A stretch of DNA of 37,289 bases. Origin: CAADGY01 sp900696665. Lineage in GTDB: Bacteria > Acidobacteriota > Terriglobia > Bryobacterales > Bryobacteraceae. Under the pieces are notes generated by a model that was given only the letters and a program-made list of their open reading frames with translations, was not told the DNA's origin and did not search any database. Shown here one piece after another: positions 24,820 to 33,243 of this stretch. The translations under genes were made by a program, and so were the position numbers. Each line of letters opens with the position of its first letter. Position 1 is the stretch's first letter. The DNA lies in the NCBI GenBank assembly GCA_035063885.1, contig JAPSFM010000042.1, positions 1-37,289 of the forward strand. The letters are read 5' to 3'.

Positions 24820-25545
24820 ATGACCACCTTGACTCGTCGTTATACGCGATGTGTGCTGCCGGCGCTCGCCGCCGGCCTGCTCGTGGCACTGGCGGGGTGC
24901 TCGCGGCCGGCCGAGGAGCCGAAAAAGGAAGAACCCGCCGAGCGGCCTGCCGCCGAAGCACCTAAGGAAGCTCCAACCCCGCCCGCGGAAGCAAAACCCG
25001 AGGCTAAAAAGGAGGAGGCCAAACCCGGCGTGGTGCCCGCTACTTACAAGGTGCGGCTCGATACCAGCAAGGGTCCCGTTGTAATCGAGGTGCAGAAGGC
25101 CTGGGCTCCATTGGGCGCCGAGCAATTCCACAAGCTCGTTACGTCGGGCTATTACGATGGCGCGCGTTTTTTCCGGATCGTGCCGAACTTCATTGTGCAA
25201 TTCGGCCTGGCGGCGGATCCAAAGGTCACCAAAAAGTGGGACCGGAACATCAAAGACGATCCGGTGACGAGAACCAACCGTCTCGGTGCGGTGACGTTTG
25301 CCACCGCCGGCCCGAATACGCGGACAACACAGGTGTTTATCAACCTGAAGAGCAACCAGTTCTTGGACGATCAGGGATTCGCGCCTTTCGGCCAGGTCAT
25401 GGAAGGCATGGATGTCGTGCAGAAGCTCTATAGCGGTTACGGCGAAGCACCGGATCAGGACGCCATCACGAACCGCGGCAACGCTTATCTGACCGCTCAG
25501 TTTCCGAAACTCGACTACATCAGGAAAGCCACCATCGTCGAGTAG
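24820..25545 (+). CDS. Lipoprotein cyclophilin-type peptidyl-prolyl isomerase
   Basis: This 241-residue protein has a lipobox (LVALAGC27) after a Thr/Arg-rich N-terminus, so it is probably a lipoprotein. A long Glu/Lys/Ala/Pro linker (about 30-70) follows, then a cyclophilin domain with FRIVPNFIVQFG and a later QFLDDQGFAPFGQVMEGMD. Cyclophilins catalyse proline cis-trans isomerisation; here it would act in the periplasm on outer-membrane or secreted proteins. The catalytic Arg in FFRIVPNF is present. It stands alone, divergent from the DUF1549/1553 gene, with an extended -10 upstream. High confidence in the family, moderate in the lipoprotein call. Confidence 0.88.
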   Translation: MTTLTRRYTRCVLPALAAGLLVALAGCSRPAEEPKKEEPAERPAAEAPKEAPTPPAEAKPEAKKEEAKPGVVPATYKVRLDTSKGPVVIEVQKAWAPLGAEQFHKLVTSGYYDGARFFRIVPNFIVQFGLAADPKVTKKWDRNIKDDPVTRTNRLGAVTFATAGPNTRTTQVFINLKSNQFLDDQGFAPFGQVMEGMDVVQKLYSGYGEAPDQDAITNRGNAYLTAQFPKLDYIRKATIVE

Positions 25546-25569
25546 CGGCGGAAGGGAGCCTTGGTGCGC

Positions 25570-27399
25570 CTACCACGCCCAGGCGACGCGATGTCCGAAT
25601 GGGTCGGCGCCCGCTTCCAGCACACCATTGCCCAGTATTCGTATCATCGAGGGAGCAGCCCCGCTGGACCACCTGGTGCGGCGAGCTACCTTGTGGCCGC
25701 GTGACGCCAGGTCCTCGAAAACATCCTGCTGAATACGCTCGTCCAGCAGCAACTCGCCGGGATTCATCGCGTGATCATCAAAGCTGGACACCAGGTGCCT
25801 GGTCTGAAAGCGCGGCGCTTCGATGGCTGCCTCTGCATTCATCCCGAACTCGACCACATTCAACAGGATTTGTAGAAGAGCCTGATCCTGCGTATCGCCA
25901 CCGGGTGTCGAAAGCGCGAGATAGGGTTTGCCGTTGCGTGTAACCAGCGTTGGGCTCAACGTGACACGGGGACGCTTGCCGGGAGCGAGTTCATTGGGGT
26001 GCCCCGGGATCAACAGAAAGCTTTGCGCCCTGGATGTGAGAGGGATTCCGGTATCCCCGGCAATCACCGAGGGCAGCCAGGCTCCCGACGGTGTAGCCGA
26101 AAACACGAGACCATTGCGGTCAGCCGTATTGATGCACGTCGTGTCTCGCGCCATCAACGCATCGTCGATGTGAATGAAGGGAATTTCCGATTCGGAAGGG
26201 TGCAGGGCGCGGACACCTGGAAACGCCCCGGGCCGGAATTCTAAAGATGCTTTCTGAGAGATCGCATCGCGGCGCTCAGCCGCATACTCCTTCGACAGCA
26301 GCCTCCCGGATGGAATCTTGACAAACGCCGGATCGCCGTAATACGTATCGCGATCCGCGTAGGCCAGCTTTAGCGCCTCGGTCAAGGCATGGATGTAATC
26401 GGCCGAGTTGTGCCTCATGGCGCGGAGGTCCAGCCCCTCGAGAATGTTCAAGGCCTCGATCAGGGAAGGTCCCTGGCTCCAGAAACCCGGTTTGTAGACA
26501 GTGACGCCGCGGTAGTCCGTTGCAACAGGTTCCTCCGGTTTCAGGCGAAAAGCGGCCATATCCTCGTAACGCAGCAGGCCTCCGTTCGCCCGGCTGAAGG
26601 CATCGATTTTTCGCGCAATGCTGCCGCGATAAAAATAGTCGCGGACCGCATCAATAGCAGTTTTGCGGCTCGCGCCCGATGCCCGCGCCTCTTCTTCCTT
26701 CTGCACCATCTCGCGGAGCGTCCGCGCGAGATCGGGTTGACGGAAGATCTCTCCAGGAAGAGTCACACGGCCGTCGGGAAGGAACACCCTTTTTGAAGTG
26801 GGCCAGCGATTGAAAAATCGTCTGCCGTGGGCAATGGTTCCAGCGCGGATTTCATCCATGGGCATTCCGTCCGCCAGTTCGATGGCAGGTTGAATCACCT
26901 CGGCGAAAGTCCTGGTTCCAAACTCGCTGAGCGCCACCAAAGCGGCATCCACCATTCCGGGGACCAGTGCGGGCATCAATCCGGCAACCGGCACCATTCC
27001 CTTCAGCCCTCCGGGTTCGAGATCTTCCACTTCACCCGCTTCCAAGGGACGTTTGCGAAAGAAATCGGCCGAAGCGAGCTTAGGCATGGTGCCAACCCCG
27101 GCTACGGAAAACACGCGCCCGTCGTTGGAACGGATCAGGATCGGAGCTTCACCGCCAAATCCGAAGTGGGAATATTCGGCAATCGCGGCGGCGAACATGG
27201 CCGCTACGCCGGCATCGGCGGCGTTGCCTCCCGCGTGAAACAATCGCATTCCGGCGTCGGCAGCGAACCTGCTTCCGGCACCGATGGCCCCGCGTGTGCC
27301 CCTCGCCGGATGCTGTATCAGTCGTTCGAAACTCTTTCGCTGCGCCCCCAGAAAAGATGCGACCACCAGCACCAACAGCGGGACTCCGAGTTTCCTCAT
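25570..27399 (-). CDS. Gamma-glutamyltransferase-family enzyme
   Basis: The 609-residue product has a signal peptide (to about residue 20, LGAQR) and the full gamma-glutamyltranspeptidase layout: HAGGNAADAGVA early, then an autoprocessing Thr in RDTTCINTADRNG (T420 is the predicted catalytic nucleophile of the small subunit), and later SFLLIPGHPNE and STPGGDTQDQ. Canonical enzymes read TTH at the nucleophile; here it is TTC, so His is replaced by Cys next to the catalytic residue. The family cleaves glutathione and gamma-glutamyl compounds in the periplasm. I chose the ATG at 27399 rather than the TTG four codons upstream. It is divergent from the DinB gene. Substrate specificity is uncertain. 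Confidence 0.87.
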   Translation of the reverse strand: MRKLGVPLLVLVVASFLGAQRKSFERLIQHPARGTRGAIGAGSRFAADAGMRLFHAGGNAADAGVAAMFAAAIAEYSHFGFGGEAPILIRSNDGRVFSVAGVGTMPKLASADFFRKRPLEAGEVEDLEPGGLKGMVPVAGLMPALVPGMVDAALVALSEFGTRTFAEVIQPAIELADGMPMDEIRAGTIAHGRRFFNRWPTSKRVFLPDGRVTLPGEIFRQPDLARTLREMVQKEEEARASGASRKTAIDAVRDYFYRGSIARKIDAFSRANGGLLRYEDMAAFRLKPEEPVATDYRGVTVYKPGFWSQGPSLIEALNILEGLDLRAMRHNSADYIHALTEALKLAYADRDTYYGDPAFVKIPSGRLLSKEYAAERRDAISQKASLEFRPGAFPGVRALHPSESEIPFIHIDDALMARDTTCINTADRNGLVFSATPSGAWLPSVIAGDTGIPLTSRAQSFLLIPGHPNELAPGKRPRVTLSPTLVTRNGKPYLALSTPGGDTQDQALLQILLNVVEFGMNAEAAIEAPRFQTRHLVSSFDDHAMNPGELLLDERIQQDVFEDLASRGHKVARRTRWSSGAAPSMIRILGNGVLEAGADPFGHRVAWAW

Positions 27400-27412
27400 C
27401 GCTAAAGCCAAT

Positions 27413-27418
27413 TATAAT
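27413..27418 (+). promoter_or_regulatory. -10 box (TATAAT) upstream of the DinB gene
   Basis: A perfect TATAAT lies 43 bases before the DinB start in the 61-bp divergent spacer. ATTATAAT reads TATAAT on both strands, so the divergent transferase gene could use it too with a very short leader. The -35 region is weak. Confidence 0.45.
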
Positions 27419-27460
27419 GGGCGGTATCCAAATGACGTCCGGCTCCACGAGGGGATATCG

Positions 27461-27949
27461 ATGAGTGATGTAAATGAGATGCTGGAGCGATTCCGGCGCG
27501 GTCCGGAACTGCTCGCAGTGGCCACGACCGGTGCAGCCGGTTTGGAACTCGATTTTGTTCCAGGACCGGAGAAATGGAGTGTGCGCCAGATTGTCTGCCA
27601 TCTTGCCGACGCAGAACTGGAAGGAGCAGTCCGCTTCCGGCGCGTGATCGCCGAAGAGAATCCGGCGTTGATCGCTTACGACCAGGAGGCTTGGGCGCGC
27701 CATCTCGGTTACTCGCGGCGGAAACTATCCCAGGCGCTCGAAAGTTTCCGCCGGATTCGTTCGGAGAATCATGAACTACTGAAAGAGTTGCCGGAAGAGG
27801 CATTCAGCCGGACAGGGACACACAACCAGCGGGGTGTGTTGTCGCTTTTCGACTTGTTGACGATCTATACCGAACATGCAGAACAGCATGCGCGGCAAAT
27901 CCGCGAGGTACGGGATGCATACAAAACACACAGGACTTCAACTGGCTGA
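27461..27949 (+). CDS. DinB-family metal-binding protein
   Basis: This 162-residue four-helix protein of the DinB/YfiT family has the histidine pattern expected for a metal site: the His in VCHLADAE (helix 2) and the two in TEHAEQHARQI (helix 4). The family includes thiol-dependent transferases such as bacillithiol S-transferases, but many members are uncharacterised. GAGGGG lies 8 bases before the ATG; the longer open frame is rejected because it overlaps the transferase gene. The gene is followed after 21 bases by thiE and two permease genes in the same direction, perhaps one unit. The activity is unknown. Confidence 0.82.
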   Translation: MSDVNEMLERFRRGPELLAVATTGAAGLELDFVPGPEKWSVRQIVCHLADAELEGAVRFRRVIAEENPALIAYDQEAWARHLGYSRRKLSQALESFRRIRSENHELLKELPEEAFSRTGTHNQRGVLSLFDLLTIYTEHAEQHARQIREVRDAYKTHRTSTG

Positions 27950-27970
27950 GGCGCCGGGAAATGCAACTGT

Positions 27971-28603
27971 ATGACACTGCCACGCCTGTATCCCATCGTG
28001 GATCGCGATACGCTGATTCGAGTTCAATGCTCTGTTCAAACCGCCTTCGAAGTATTGCTGGATAGCGGTTCCCGACTCGTGCAGTTCCGGGTCAAAGGCC
28101 ATATCGGCCGCACTGAGTTCGCGGAGTTCGAATGTGCGGCGGAACTCTGCGCGCGCGCGGAGGCGGCACTCATCGTGAACGATCGGGCCGATCTCGCGAT
28201 GCTGCTCCGCGCGGGGGTTCATGTCGGCCAGGACGACCTTCCGCCAAAAGACGTGCGGCGCCTGGTAGGCGAAAAACGGTTGCTTGGATTGTCCACCCAT
28301 AACGAAGAGCAGTTCCGTGCGGGCATCGCGGAGCCGGTAGACTACCTCGCTTTCGGGCCGATTTTTGCCACCACCACCAAAGAGAACCCGGATCCGGTAG
28401 TCGGCTTGGGGATGTTGCGAATGTTGCGCGGGCTTACTACGAGGCCGCTGGTTGCCATCGGCGGTATCACGCGGGCGAATGCAGCATCCGTGCTGGAAGC
28501 GGGCGCCGATTCCGTGGCTGTCATCGGTGACTTGTATCCCGCTGTCTTTACGCTGGGCGAATTTCGAAAGCGAGTAAATGAATGGCAACAACTCGTCAGG
28601 TAG
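27971..28603 (+). CDS. thiE: Thiamine phosphate synthase
   Basis: This 210-residue TIM-barrel protein matches ThiE: PIVDRDTL at the start, VQFRVKG (phosphate/substrate site), VNDRADLA, HVGQDDLP, GLSTHN, FGPIFATTTK and the AIGGITRANA loop near the end. ThiE joins the pyrimidine and thiazole phosphates to make thiamine phosphate in the cytoplasm. There is no other thiamine gene in the window, so it is a stray gene here. Some relatives (TenI) lack synthase activity. The last 22 bases overlap the start of the first permease gene, which suggests translational coupling. Length is normal. Family call high; true ThiE versus TenI slightly uncertain. Confidence 0.85.
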   Translation: MTLPRLYPIVDRDTLIRVQCSVQTAFEVLLDSGSRLVQFRVKGHIGRTEFAEFECAAELCARAEAALIVNDRADLAMLLRAGVHVGQDDLPPKDVRRLVGEKRLLGLSTHNEEQFRAGIAEPVDYLAFGPIFATTTKENPDPVVGLGMLRMLRGLTTRPLVAIGGITRANAASVLEAGADSVAVIGDLYPAVFTLGEFRKRVNEWQQLVR

Positions 28604-29976
28604 ATACCGGGTTCATTAAAGGGCTCGGCCTGCTGGACTCCACAACACTGGTCATCGGTTCGATGATCGGGTCAGGCATTTTCATTGTCTCGGCCGATAT
28701 TGCGCGCCAGGTCAATTCGCCGGGACTGCTGATTCTCCCGTGGCTGGTTACAGCGATCCTGACGATGATTGCGGCGCTCACGTATGGAGAACTGGCCGCC
28801 GCCATGCCGCGCGCCGGCGGCCAGTATATCTATCTGCGGGAAGCCTATGGCCCGCTGTTCGGATTCCTCTATGGGTGGACGTTGTTCCTGGTGATCCAAA
28901 CAGGAACCGTAGCCGCCGTGGCCGTCGCCTTTTCGAAGTTCGCTGGTGTGTTCTTTCCTTCCATCTCCGCAACCAACTACGTGATACGCGCGGCAGGCAT
29001 TCAGATCAATACACAACAGGCGCTGGCAATCGGCGTCATCGTGCTGCTGACGGCGGTGAATACCCGAGGGATTCACACGGGCGCCGTGGTGCAGAACATC
29101 TTCACATTCGCCAAAACCGCGGCACTGCTTGGCTTGATTGTGCTGGGCTTTCTGGCGGGCCGGGATGCGGCTGCTATCGAAGCGAACTTCACCGATTTCT
29201 GGCGGGGCGCCGATTGGAATTGGACCGTGATTCGCATCGTTGGAGTGGCCATGGTGGGAGCGTTGTTCGCCTCCGATGCGTGGAACAATGTCACCTTCAC
29301 GGCGGGAGAGATCCGGAACCCCCGGCGCAACCTGCCGCTCTCCCTTGCAATCGGTGTAGGAATTGTTTCGCTGCTATACCTCGCCTGTAATTTCGTATAC
29401 CTTACCGCACTTCCTCTGGATGCGATTCAGAGCGCCCCGGAAGATCGGGTAGCCACCGCCGCGGCGGCGCGCGTATTCGGGCCCGTGGCAGTGCAGTTCA
29501 TGGCCGCCGCGATCATGATTTCTACCTTCGGGTGTGCGAATGGAATGCTACTGGCGGGCGCGCGGGTCTATTACGCGATGGCTCGTGATGGTCTGTTTTT
29601 CCGCCAGGTGGCGAAGCTCCACCCCGTCCACCGCACGCCCGTCGTCTCGCTGGTATTCCAGTGCATCTGGACATGCGTACTGACACTCACCGGAACTTAC
29701 AGCGATCTGCTGGACTATGTTATATTCGCAGTTCTGCTCTTCTACATCCTGACGATCGGAGGAGTGTTTGTGCTCCGCCGCACAAGGCCTGGAATGGAGC
29801 GGCCCTACCGTGCGTTCGGATACCCCGTGCTTCCGGCTGTCTACATGGTATGTGCGGGGTTGATTGAAGTTCTGCTGCTGCTATATAAGCCGAGCTATAC
29901 ATGGCCGGGACTAGGAATCGTGCTTCTTGGCATCCCAGTCTATCTTTTGTGGCGGAGAAGAGAGGCTCTTCAATGA
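28582..29976 (+). CDS. APC-family amino-acid permease (first of a pair)
   Basis: The 464-residue product has about twelve hydrophobic helices and the APC signature near the N-terminus: GLLDSTTLVIGSMIGSGIF, with the unwound helix motif GSMIGSGIF. Conserved GELAAAMPRAGGQYIYLR follows. Family members take up amino acids by proton symport or exchange. It overlaps thiE by 22 bases at its start and the second permease by 4 bases (ATGA) at its end, so all three are likely co-translated. It resembles the APC group that includes serine/threonine exchangers, but the substrate is not readable. Intact, normal length. Confidence 0.9.
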   Translation: MATTRQVDTGFIKGLGLLDSTTLVIGSMIGSGIFIVSADIARQVNSPGLLILPWLVTAILTMIAALTYGELAAAMPRAGGQYIYLREAYGPLFGFLYGWTLFLVIQTGTVAAVAVAFSKFAGVFFPSISATNYVIRAAGIQINTQQALAIGVIVLLTAVNTRGIHTGAVVQNIFTFAKTAALLGLIVLGFLAGRDAAAIEANFTDFWRGADWNWTVIRIVGVAMVGALFASDAWNNVTFTAGEIRNPRRNLPLSLAIGVGIVSLLYLACNFVYLTALPLDAIQSAPEDRVATAAAARVFGPVAVQFMAAAIMISTFGCANGMLLAGARVYYAMARDGLFFRQVAKLHPVHRTPVVSLVFQCIWTCVLTLTGTYSDLLDYVIFAVLLFYILTIGGVFVLRRTRPGMERPYRAFGYPVLPAVYMVCAGLIEVLLLLYKPSYTWPGLGIVLLGIPVYLLWRRREALQ

Positions 29977-31433
29977 GTTTATTCGTAACGAAACCCTTGA
30001 GCCGCATCATCGCCGAGTCGGAAGGCGGCGAGCATACATTGAAGCGCTCGCTGAGCGCCACGCAACTCGTAGCACTTGGCATCGGCGCCATCATCGGAGC
30101 GGGCCTGTTCTCGTTAACGGGAATCGCCGCCGCGGAGAATGCCGGTCCGGCTGTGGTGATTTCTTTCCTGCTGGCAGCGGTCGGCTGTGCTTTCGCCGGG
30201 ATGTGTTACAGCGAGTTCTCAACGATGATTCCGATTGCGGGCAGCGCCTACACGTACTCGTACGCCACCATGGGCGAGTTTTTGGCATGGATCATCGGCT
30301 GGGACCTGGTGCTGGAATACGCGGTGGGCGCCGCTACAGTTTCGGTAAGCTGGTCGGCCTATGTGGTGTCTTTCTTACACGATATAGGGATACACCTGCC
30401 TCCCCAGTTAACCGCATCGCCGTTTGAGCCTTTGAAGATGTCCGATGGCACACTGGTGCACGGGATCATCAACCTGCCCGCGGTATTCATCGTGGTGGTT
30501 GTTTCGCTGCTGTTGATGATCGGAATCCAGGAATCCGCCCGTGTGAACTCGCTTATCGTGGTCATCAAAGTCTCGGTGGTGGTGGTGTTCATCATAGTCG
30601 GATATAACTACATCAACCCGTCGAACTATACTCCTTTCATTCCACAGAACACGGGCGTTTTCGGGGAGTACGGCTGGAGCGGAATCGTTCGCGCGGCTGG
30701 CGTCATCTTTTTCGCCTACATCGGATTCGACGCTGTTTCGACGGCCGCTCAGGAAGCGCGGAATCCTCAGAGGACTATGCCCATCGGCATTATCGGCTCA
30801 CTCGTCATTTGTACGATTCTCTATGTCCTGTTCGCGTGGGTGATGACGGGCATGGTGAACTACAAAGATCTGCGAGTAGCGGCTCCCGTAGCACTGGCAA
30901 TCGACCAGACCCCGTATCCATGGCTCGCCGGGCTGATCAAGTTGGCCATTATCGCGGGTTTCACGTCGGTCATCCTCGTGATGCTTTTGGGACAATCTCG
31001 CGTGTTCTTCTCCATGTCACGGGATGGGCTGTTGCCGAAGATCTTCTCTGACATTCATCCGAAATGGAGCACGCCCTACAGATCGAACCTGCTGTTCATG
31101 GTGTTTGTGAGTCTCTTTTCCGCCTTTGCTCCTATCTCAGTAGTCGGTCATATGACCAGTATTGGGACGCTGTTCGCATTCAGCCTGGTTTGCGCGGGCA
31201 TTCTCGTCATGCGCCGGACACATCCGGATCTTGCAAGACCGTTTCGTACGCCCCTTGTCCCGCTGGTGCCGATTCTCGGTATCCTCGTGAATATTTTTCT
31301 AATGTACGGGCTGGGATGGGAAAATTGGTTGCGCCTTTTCGTGTGGCTGGTTATCGGCCTGGTGATTTATTTCACTTACAGCCGGTATCACAGCAACCTG
31401 GCGCGCCATCCGCAAACCGATAAAACTGTCTAG
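29973..31433 (+). CDS. APC-family permease (second of a pair, cationic-type)
   Basis: The 486-residue product has 12-14 hydrophobic helices. Its N-terminus (RSLSATQLVALGIGAIIGAG) and the GSAYTYSYATMGEFLAWIIGWDL motif are those of the cationic amino-acid transporter group (CAT/YfnA-like) of the APC superfamily. It begins at an ATG that overlaps the preceding stop (ATGA); the longer frame upstream is in the first permease gene and is rejected. The two permeases are clearly different, so this is not a recent tandem duplication. A hairpin lies 14 bases after the stop. The substrate is unknown, with Lys/Arg or branched-chain amino acids as candidates. Confidence 0.9.
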   Translation: MSLFVTKPLSRIIAESEGGEHTLKRSLSATQLVALGIGAIIGAGLFSLTGIAAAENAGPAVVISFLLAAVGCAFAGMCYSEFSTMIPIAGSAYTYSYATMGEFLAWIIGWDLVLEYAVGAATVSVSWSAYVVSFLHDIGIHLPPQLTASPFEPLKMSDGTLVHGIINLPAVFIVVVVSLLLMIGIQESARVNSLIVVIKVSVVVVFIIVGYNYINPSNYTPFIPQNTGVFGEYGWSGIVRAAGVIFFAYIGFDAVSTAAQEARNPQRTMPIGIIGSLVICTILYVLFAWVMTGMVNYKDLRVAAPVALAIDQTPYPWLAGLIKLAIIAGFTSVILVMLLGQSRVFFSMSRDGLLPKIFSDIHPKWSTPYRSNLLFMVFVSLFSAFAPISVVGHMTSIGTLFAFSLVCAGILVMRRTHPDLARPFRTPLVPLVPILGILVNIFLMYGLGWENWLRLFVWLVIGLVIYFTYSRYHSNLARHPQTDKTV

Positions 31434-31447
31434 TGCTACTGTGTCTA

Positions 31448-31479
31448 GATAAAACAATTCTGTGTAGAATTGTTTTATC
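31448..31479 (+). terminator. Perfect 14-bp inverted repeat after the permease gene
   Basis: GATAAAACAATTCT / AGAATTGTTTTATC is a perfect 14-bp stem with a 4-base loop, 14 bases beyond the permease stop. It contains no G/C-rich core, and T-runs lie inside the stem, so it is an unusual terminator; it could equally be the end of a former mobile element, since recombinase relics begin 55 bases later. Confidence 0.5.
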
Positions 31480-31533
31480 GTTCACGCCGCTCCGCGCGAG
31501 ATCCACAGGCGAAGCGCTTTACGGCATATATAG

Positions 31534-31674
31534 ACGGCCCGGCGAATTCAGGCGCACTTGCGTCACGCCTCGCCGGCCGTCACCCTGGAGAAGTACATGA
31601 AGCAGATTCCGGAGAGCATTCGCCGGGCCGTGGAGCGCCTGCGCGAGACGCTGATGGAGCGGACGGGGCAGTAG
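31534..31674 (+). pseudogene. Tyrosine recombinase (integrase) C-terminal relic
   Basis: This in-frame remnant reads IQAHLRHASPAVTLEKYMKQ followed by IPESIRRAVERLRE and a stop codon at 31672. HLRHASP corresponds to the LGHxS box of phage-type integrases and the Tyr in EKYMKQ to the catalytic nucleophile. A stop codon precedes it at 31531, and the N-terminal catalytic residues are missing, so only the last 45 or so residues survive. It lies 60 bases upstream of a decayed serine recombinase. I recognised it by motif, not by search. Confidence 0.6.
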
Positions 31675-31736
31675 GATGGTTTCGTGAAGCGCGGCATGGA
31701 CCTCGTCCGGCAGCTACTGCCAATCGAAGATCGAGA

Positions 31737-32110
31737 GATTGGCAAGGGACCATGTCCGAGGCAGAACTTCATGTGCTATATGCCCGGATGCGTGGAGGAG
31801 CGCTGCATAAGGCCCGCTGCGGCGAACTGATTATCCCGCTGCCAGCCGGTCTCGTGTACGACTCACAGGGGCGAGTGATCCCGGACCCCGCTTTGCCCGA
31901 GCATTCGTGTACGGCCGGAATCAAAGCCGGGCGAAGCCAGACGGGAGTAGACGATGCTCGCACCCGGTGCGGCAAGAGCAGTAGCGCACGATTCTTAGGG
32001 ATGCCCATCCAGGCTACGTCACCTGGCAAGATTTCGAAGAAAACCTTTGCCGTCTGAAGGAGACGATCGCCGGCTACGGGACGCCGGGGAGGCTTGCCAG
32101 GCAACGTTAA
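31737..32110 (+). pseudogene. Serine recombinase, decayed (deletion, frameshift, stop)
   Basis: The reading GTMSEAELHVLYARMRGG, then HKARCGELIIPLPAG and LVYDSQGRVIPDPAL, is the typical core of large serine recombinases. The frame then shifts; the next frame reads AFVYGRNQSRAKPDGSRR, passes a TAG at 31986, where the family has Trp (EEW), and continues DAHPGYVTWQDFEENL to a stop at 32108. Much of the family's middle is absent between the DPAL and AFVYGR parts, so there is an internal deletion too. The N-terminal resolvase domain with the catalytic Ser is missing. The end overlaps the convergent regulator stop by 3 bases. It is certainly non-functional. Confidence 0.75.
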
Positions 32111-33228
32111 GTAAGGACAGTGCCAGTTACCGTGGTATCGTAGCCGGCGAACACCTCAAGCTGCCGGCGCAGAGTTGCGAGTTGGAGCACGTCAAGGAAG
32201 GACTGTACCGCCGGCAGTTGCAGGATCCGCCTCCGCATCACCAGATCGTATCGCTCGCTCTTGAGAGGAATGAAGTCGAGTTCAAACGCCTGCGCAGCCG
32301 CTCGCGTGGCAATGCAGCAGTCCGCGTCACCGGCGGCGACCGCATAGGCTGCGGCCAAATGACCGTACGCTTCAACCTGATAACCACGCACGCGGCCAGG
32401 GGCCAGGCCTGCCTCTTTCAGGAGGCGGTCTGCCAATGCCCGAGCGCCTGAGCCCACTTCCCGGTTGACAAACTGTACACTCCTGCTTGCGAGATGTTCA
32501 ATCTTTGAGATGCGCTTCGGGTTGGCAGGAGCGACGACCAGACCCTCCTCCCACCGAGCGAACGTGATGACGGCAAGGTCCTCATTCGGGAAGTGCTGGC
32601 GCAGGTATGGCAGGTTGAACTCACCGGTCCCGGGGTCCTCGAGGTGAGAGCCGGCGATGTGTGTGACGCCCTCCTTAAGCCACGCCAGAGCGAGCTTGCT
32701 CGACGCCGCGGCCGGGACAACTTCGATACCCGTGGTCTTTTCCACTACGGCTGCGAGGAGGCTGGTTGCCGGATCGCACCCGGCAACAATCAGGCGCTTC
32801 TGAAAAGCATTGTCGCGCGTGACTGGAACAACATTGGCTCTCACTCCCATTCGTCCCTGGCGCGAAATCACTCCGTCGGCCTCCGGCAAATAGTAAGGTG
32901 AGGCGCTCACTGGCACGCTTACCCAACGTTCGCCGACCTGGCAAAGGCGTGCTGGCTGGCCCTTGCCGGCCCCGCGGGCGCTGAGAACCCGAGTCGCCAG
33001 GGGCGAGGCAGCCTTCGGAGCCCCCACTGGCAGTGAGAAGATCTCTTCAACGTAGACCTCCAGTTCCCGAGCCAATCTCAACGACACCTCCGTGTTTGGA
33101 ACGTACGTGCCTGCCTCCATCGCATAGATGGTTTGGCGGCTCACTGCGACGCGCTGAGCCAGTTCGGCTGCGCTGAGACCCCGGCTCTTCCGGACCGCTG
33201 CCAGTCGATTCTGAATATGGTGGGACAT
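32107..33228 (-). CDS. XRE-type regulator with a periplasmic-binding-protein-like ligand domain
   Basis: This 373-residue protein has an N-terminal helix-turn-helix of the XRE/Cro class (about 5-62; SAAELAQRVAVSRQTIYAME). A PBP-like domain (PF12727 type, about 100-330) follows, with IVAGCDPATSLLAAVVEKTTG and VNREVGSGARALADRLL. Proteins of this layout are often molybdate- or small-anion-linked regulators. It is encoded 15 bases after the receptor gene, on the same strand, so the two are probably co-transcribed. Its ligand is unknown; a molybdate or tungstate link is attractive because the window also has a molybdopterin operon, but this is inference. The start at 33228 is the only clear one. 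The 3' end touches the serine recombinase relic. Confidence 0.82.
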   Translation of the reverse strand: MSHHIQNRLAAVRKSRGLSAAELAQRVAVSRQTIYAMEAGTYVPNTEVSLRLARELEVYVEEIFSLPVGAPKAASPLATRVLSARGAGKGQPARLCQVGERWVSVPVSASPYYLPEADGVISRQGRMGVRANVVPVTRDNAFQKRLIVAGCDPATSLLAAVVEKTTGIEVVPAAASSKLALAWLKEGVTHIAGSHLEDPGTGEFNLPYLRQHFPNEDLAVITFARWEEGLVVAPANPKRISKIEHLASRSVQFVNREVGSGARALADRLLKEAGLAPGRVRGYQVEAYGHLAAAYAVAAGDADCCIATRAAAQAFELDFIPLKSERYDLVMRRRILQLPAVQSFLDVLQLATLRRQLEVFAGYDTTVTGTVLT

Positions 33229-33243
33229 GCGAGTTGTTCGTTC

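Noticed and set aside
31718..31744. 8-bp inverted repeat TGCCAATC/GATTGGCA beside the serine recombinase relic
   Set aside because: Short arms with an 11-base loop inside decayed coding sequence; it is not distinguishable from chance.
31470..32057. 195-residue plus-strand open frame as a hypothetical gene
   Set aside because: Parts of it match a serine recombinase in this frame, but the match moves to another frame at the 3' end, so it is a pseudogene region rather than a real protein.
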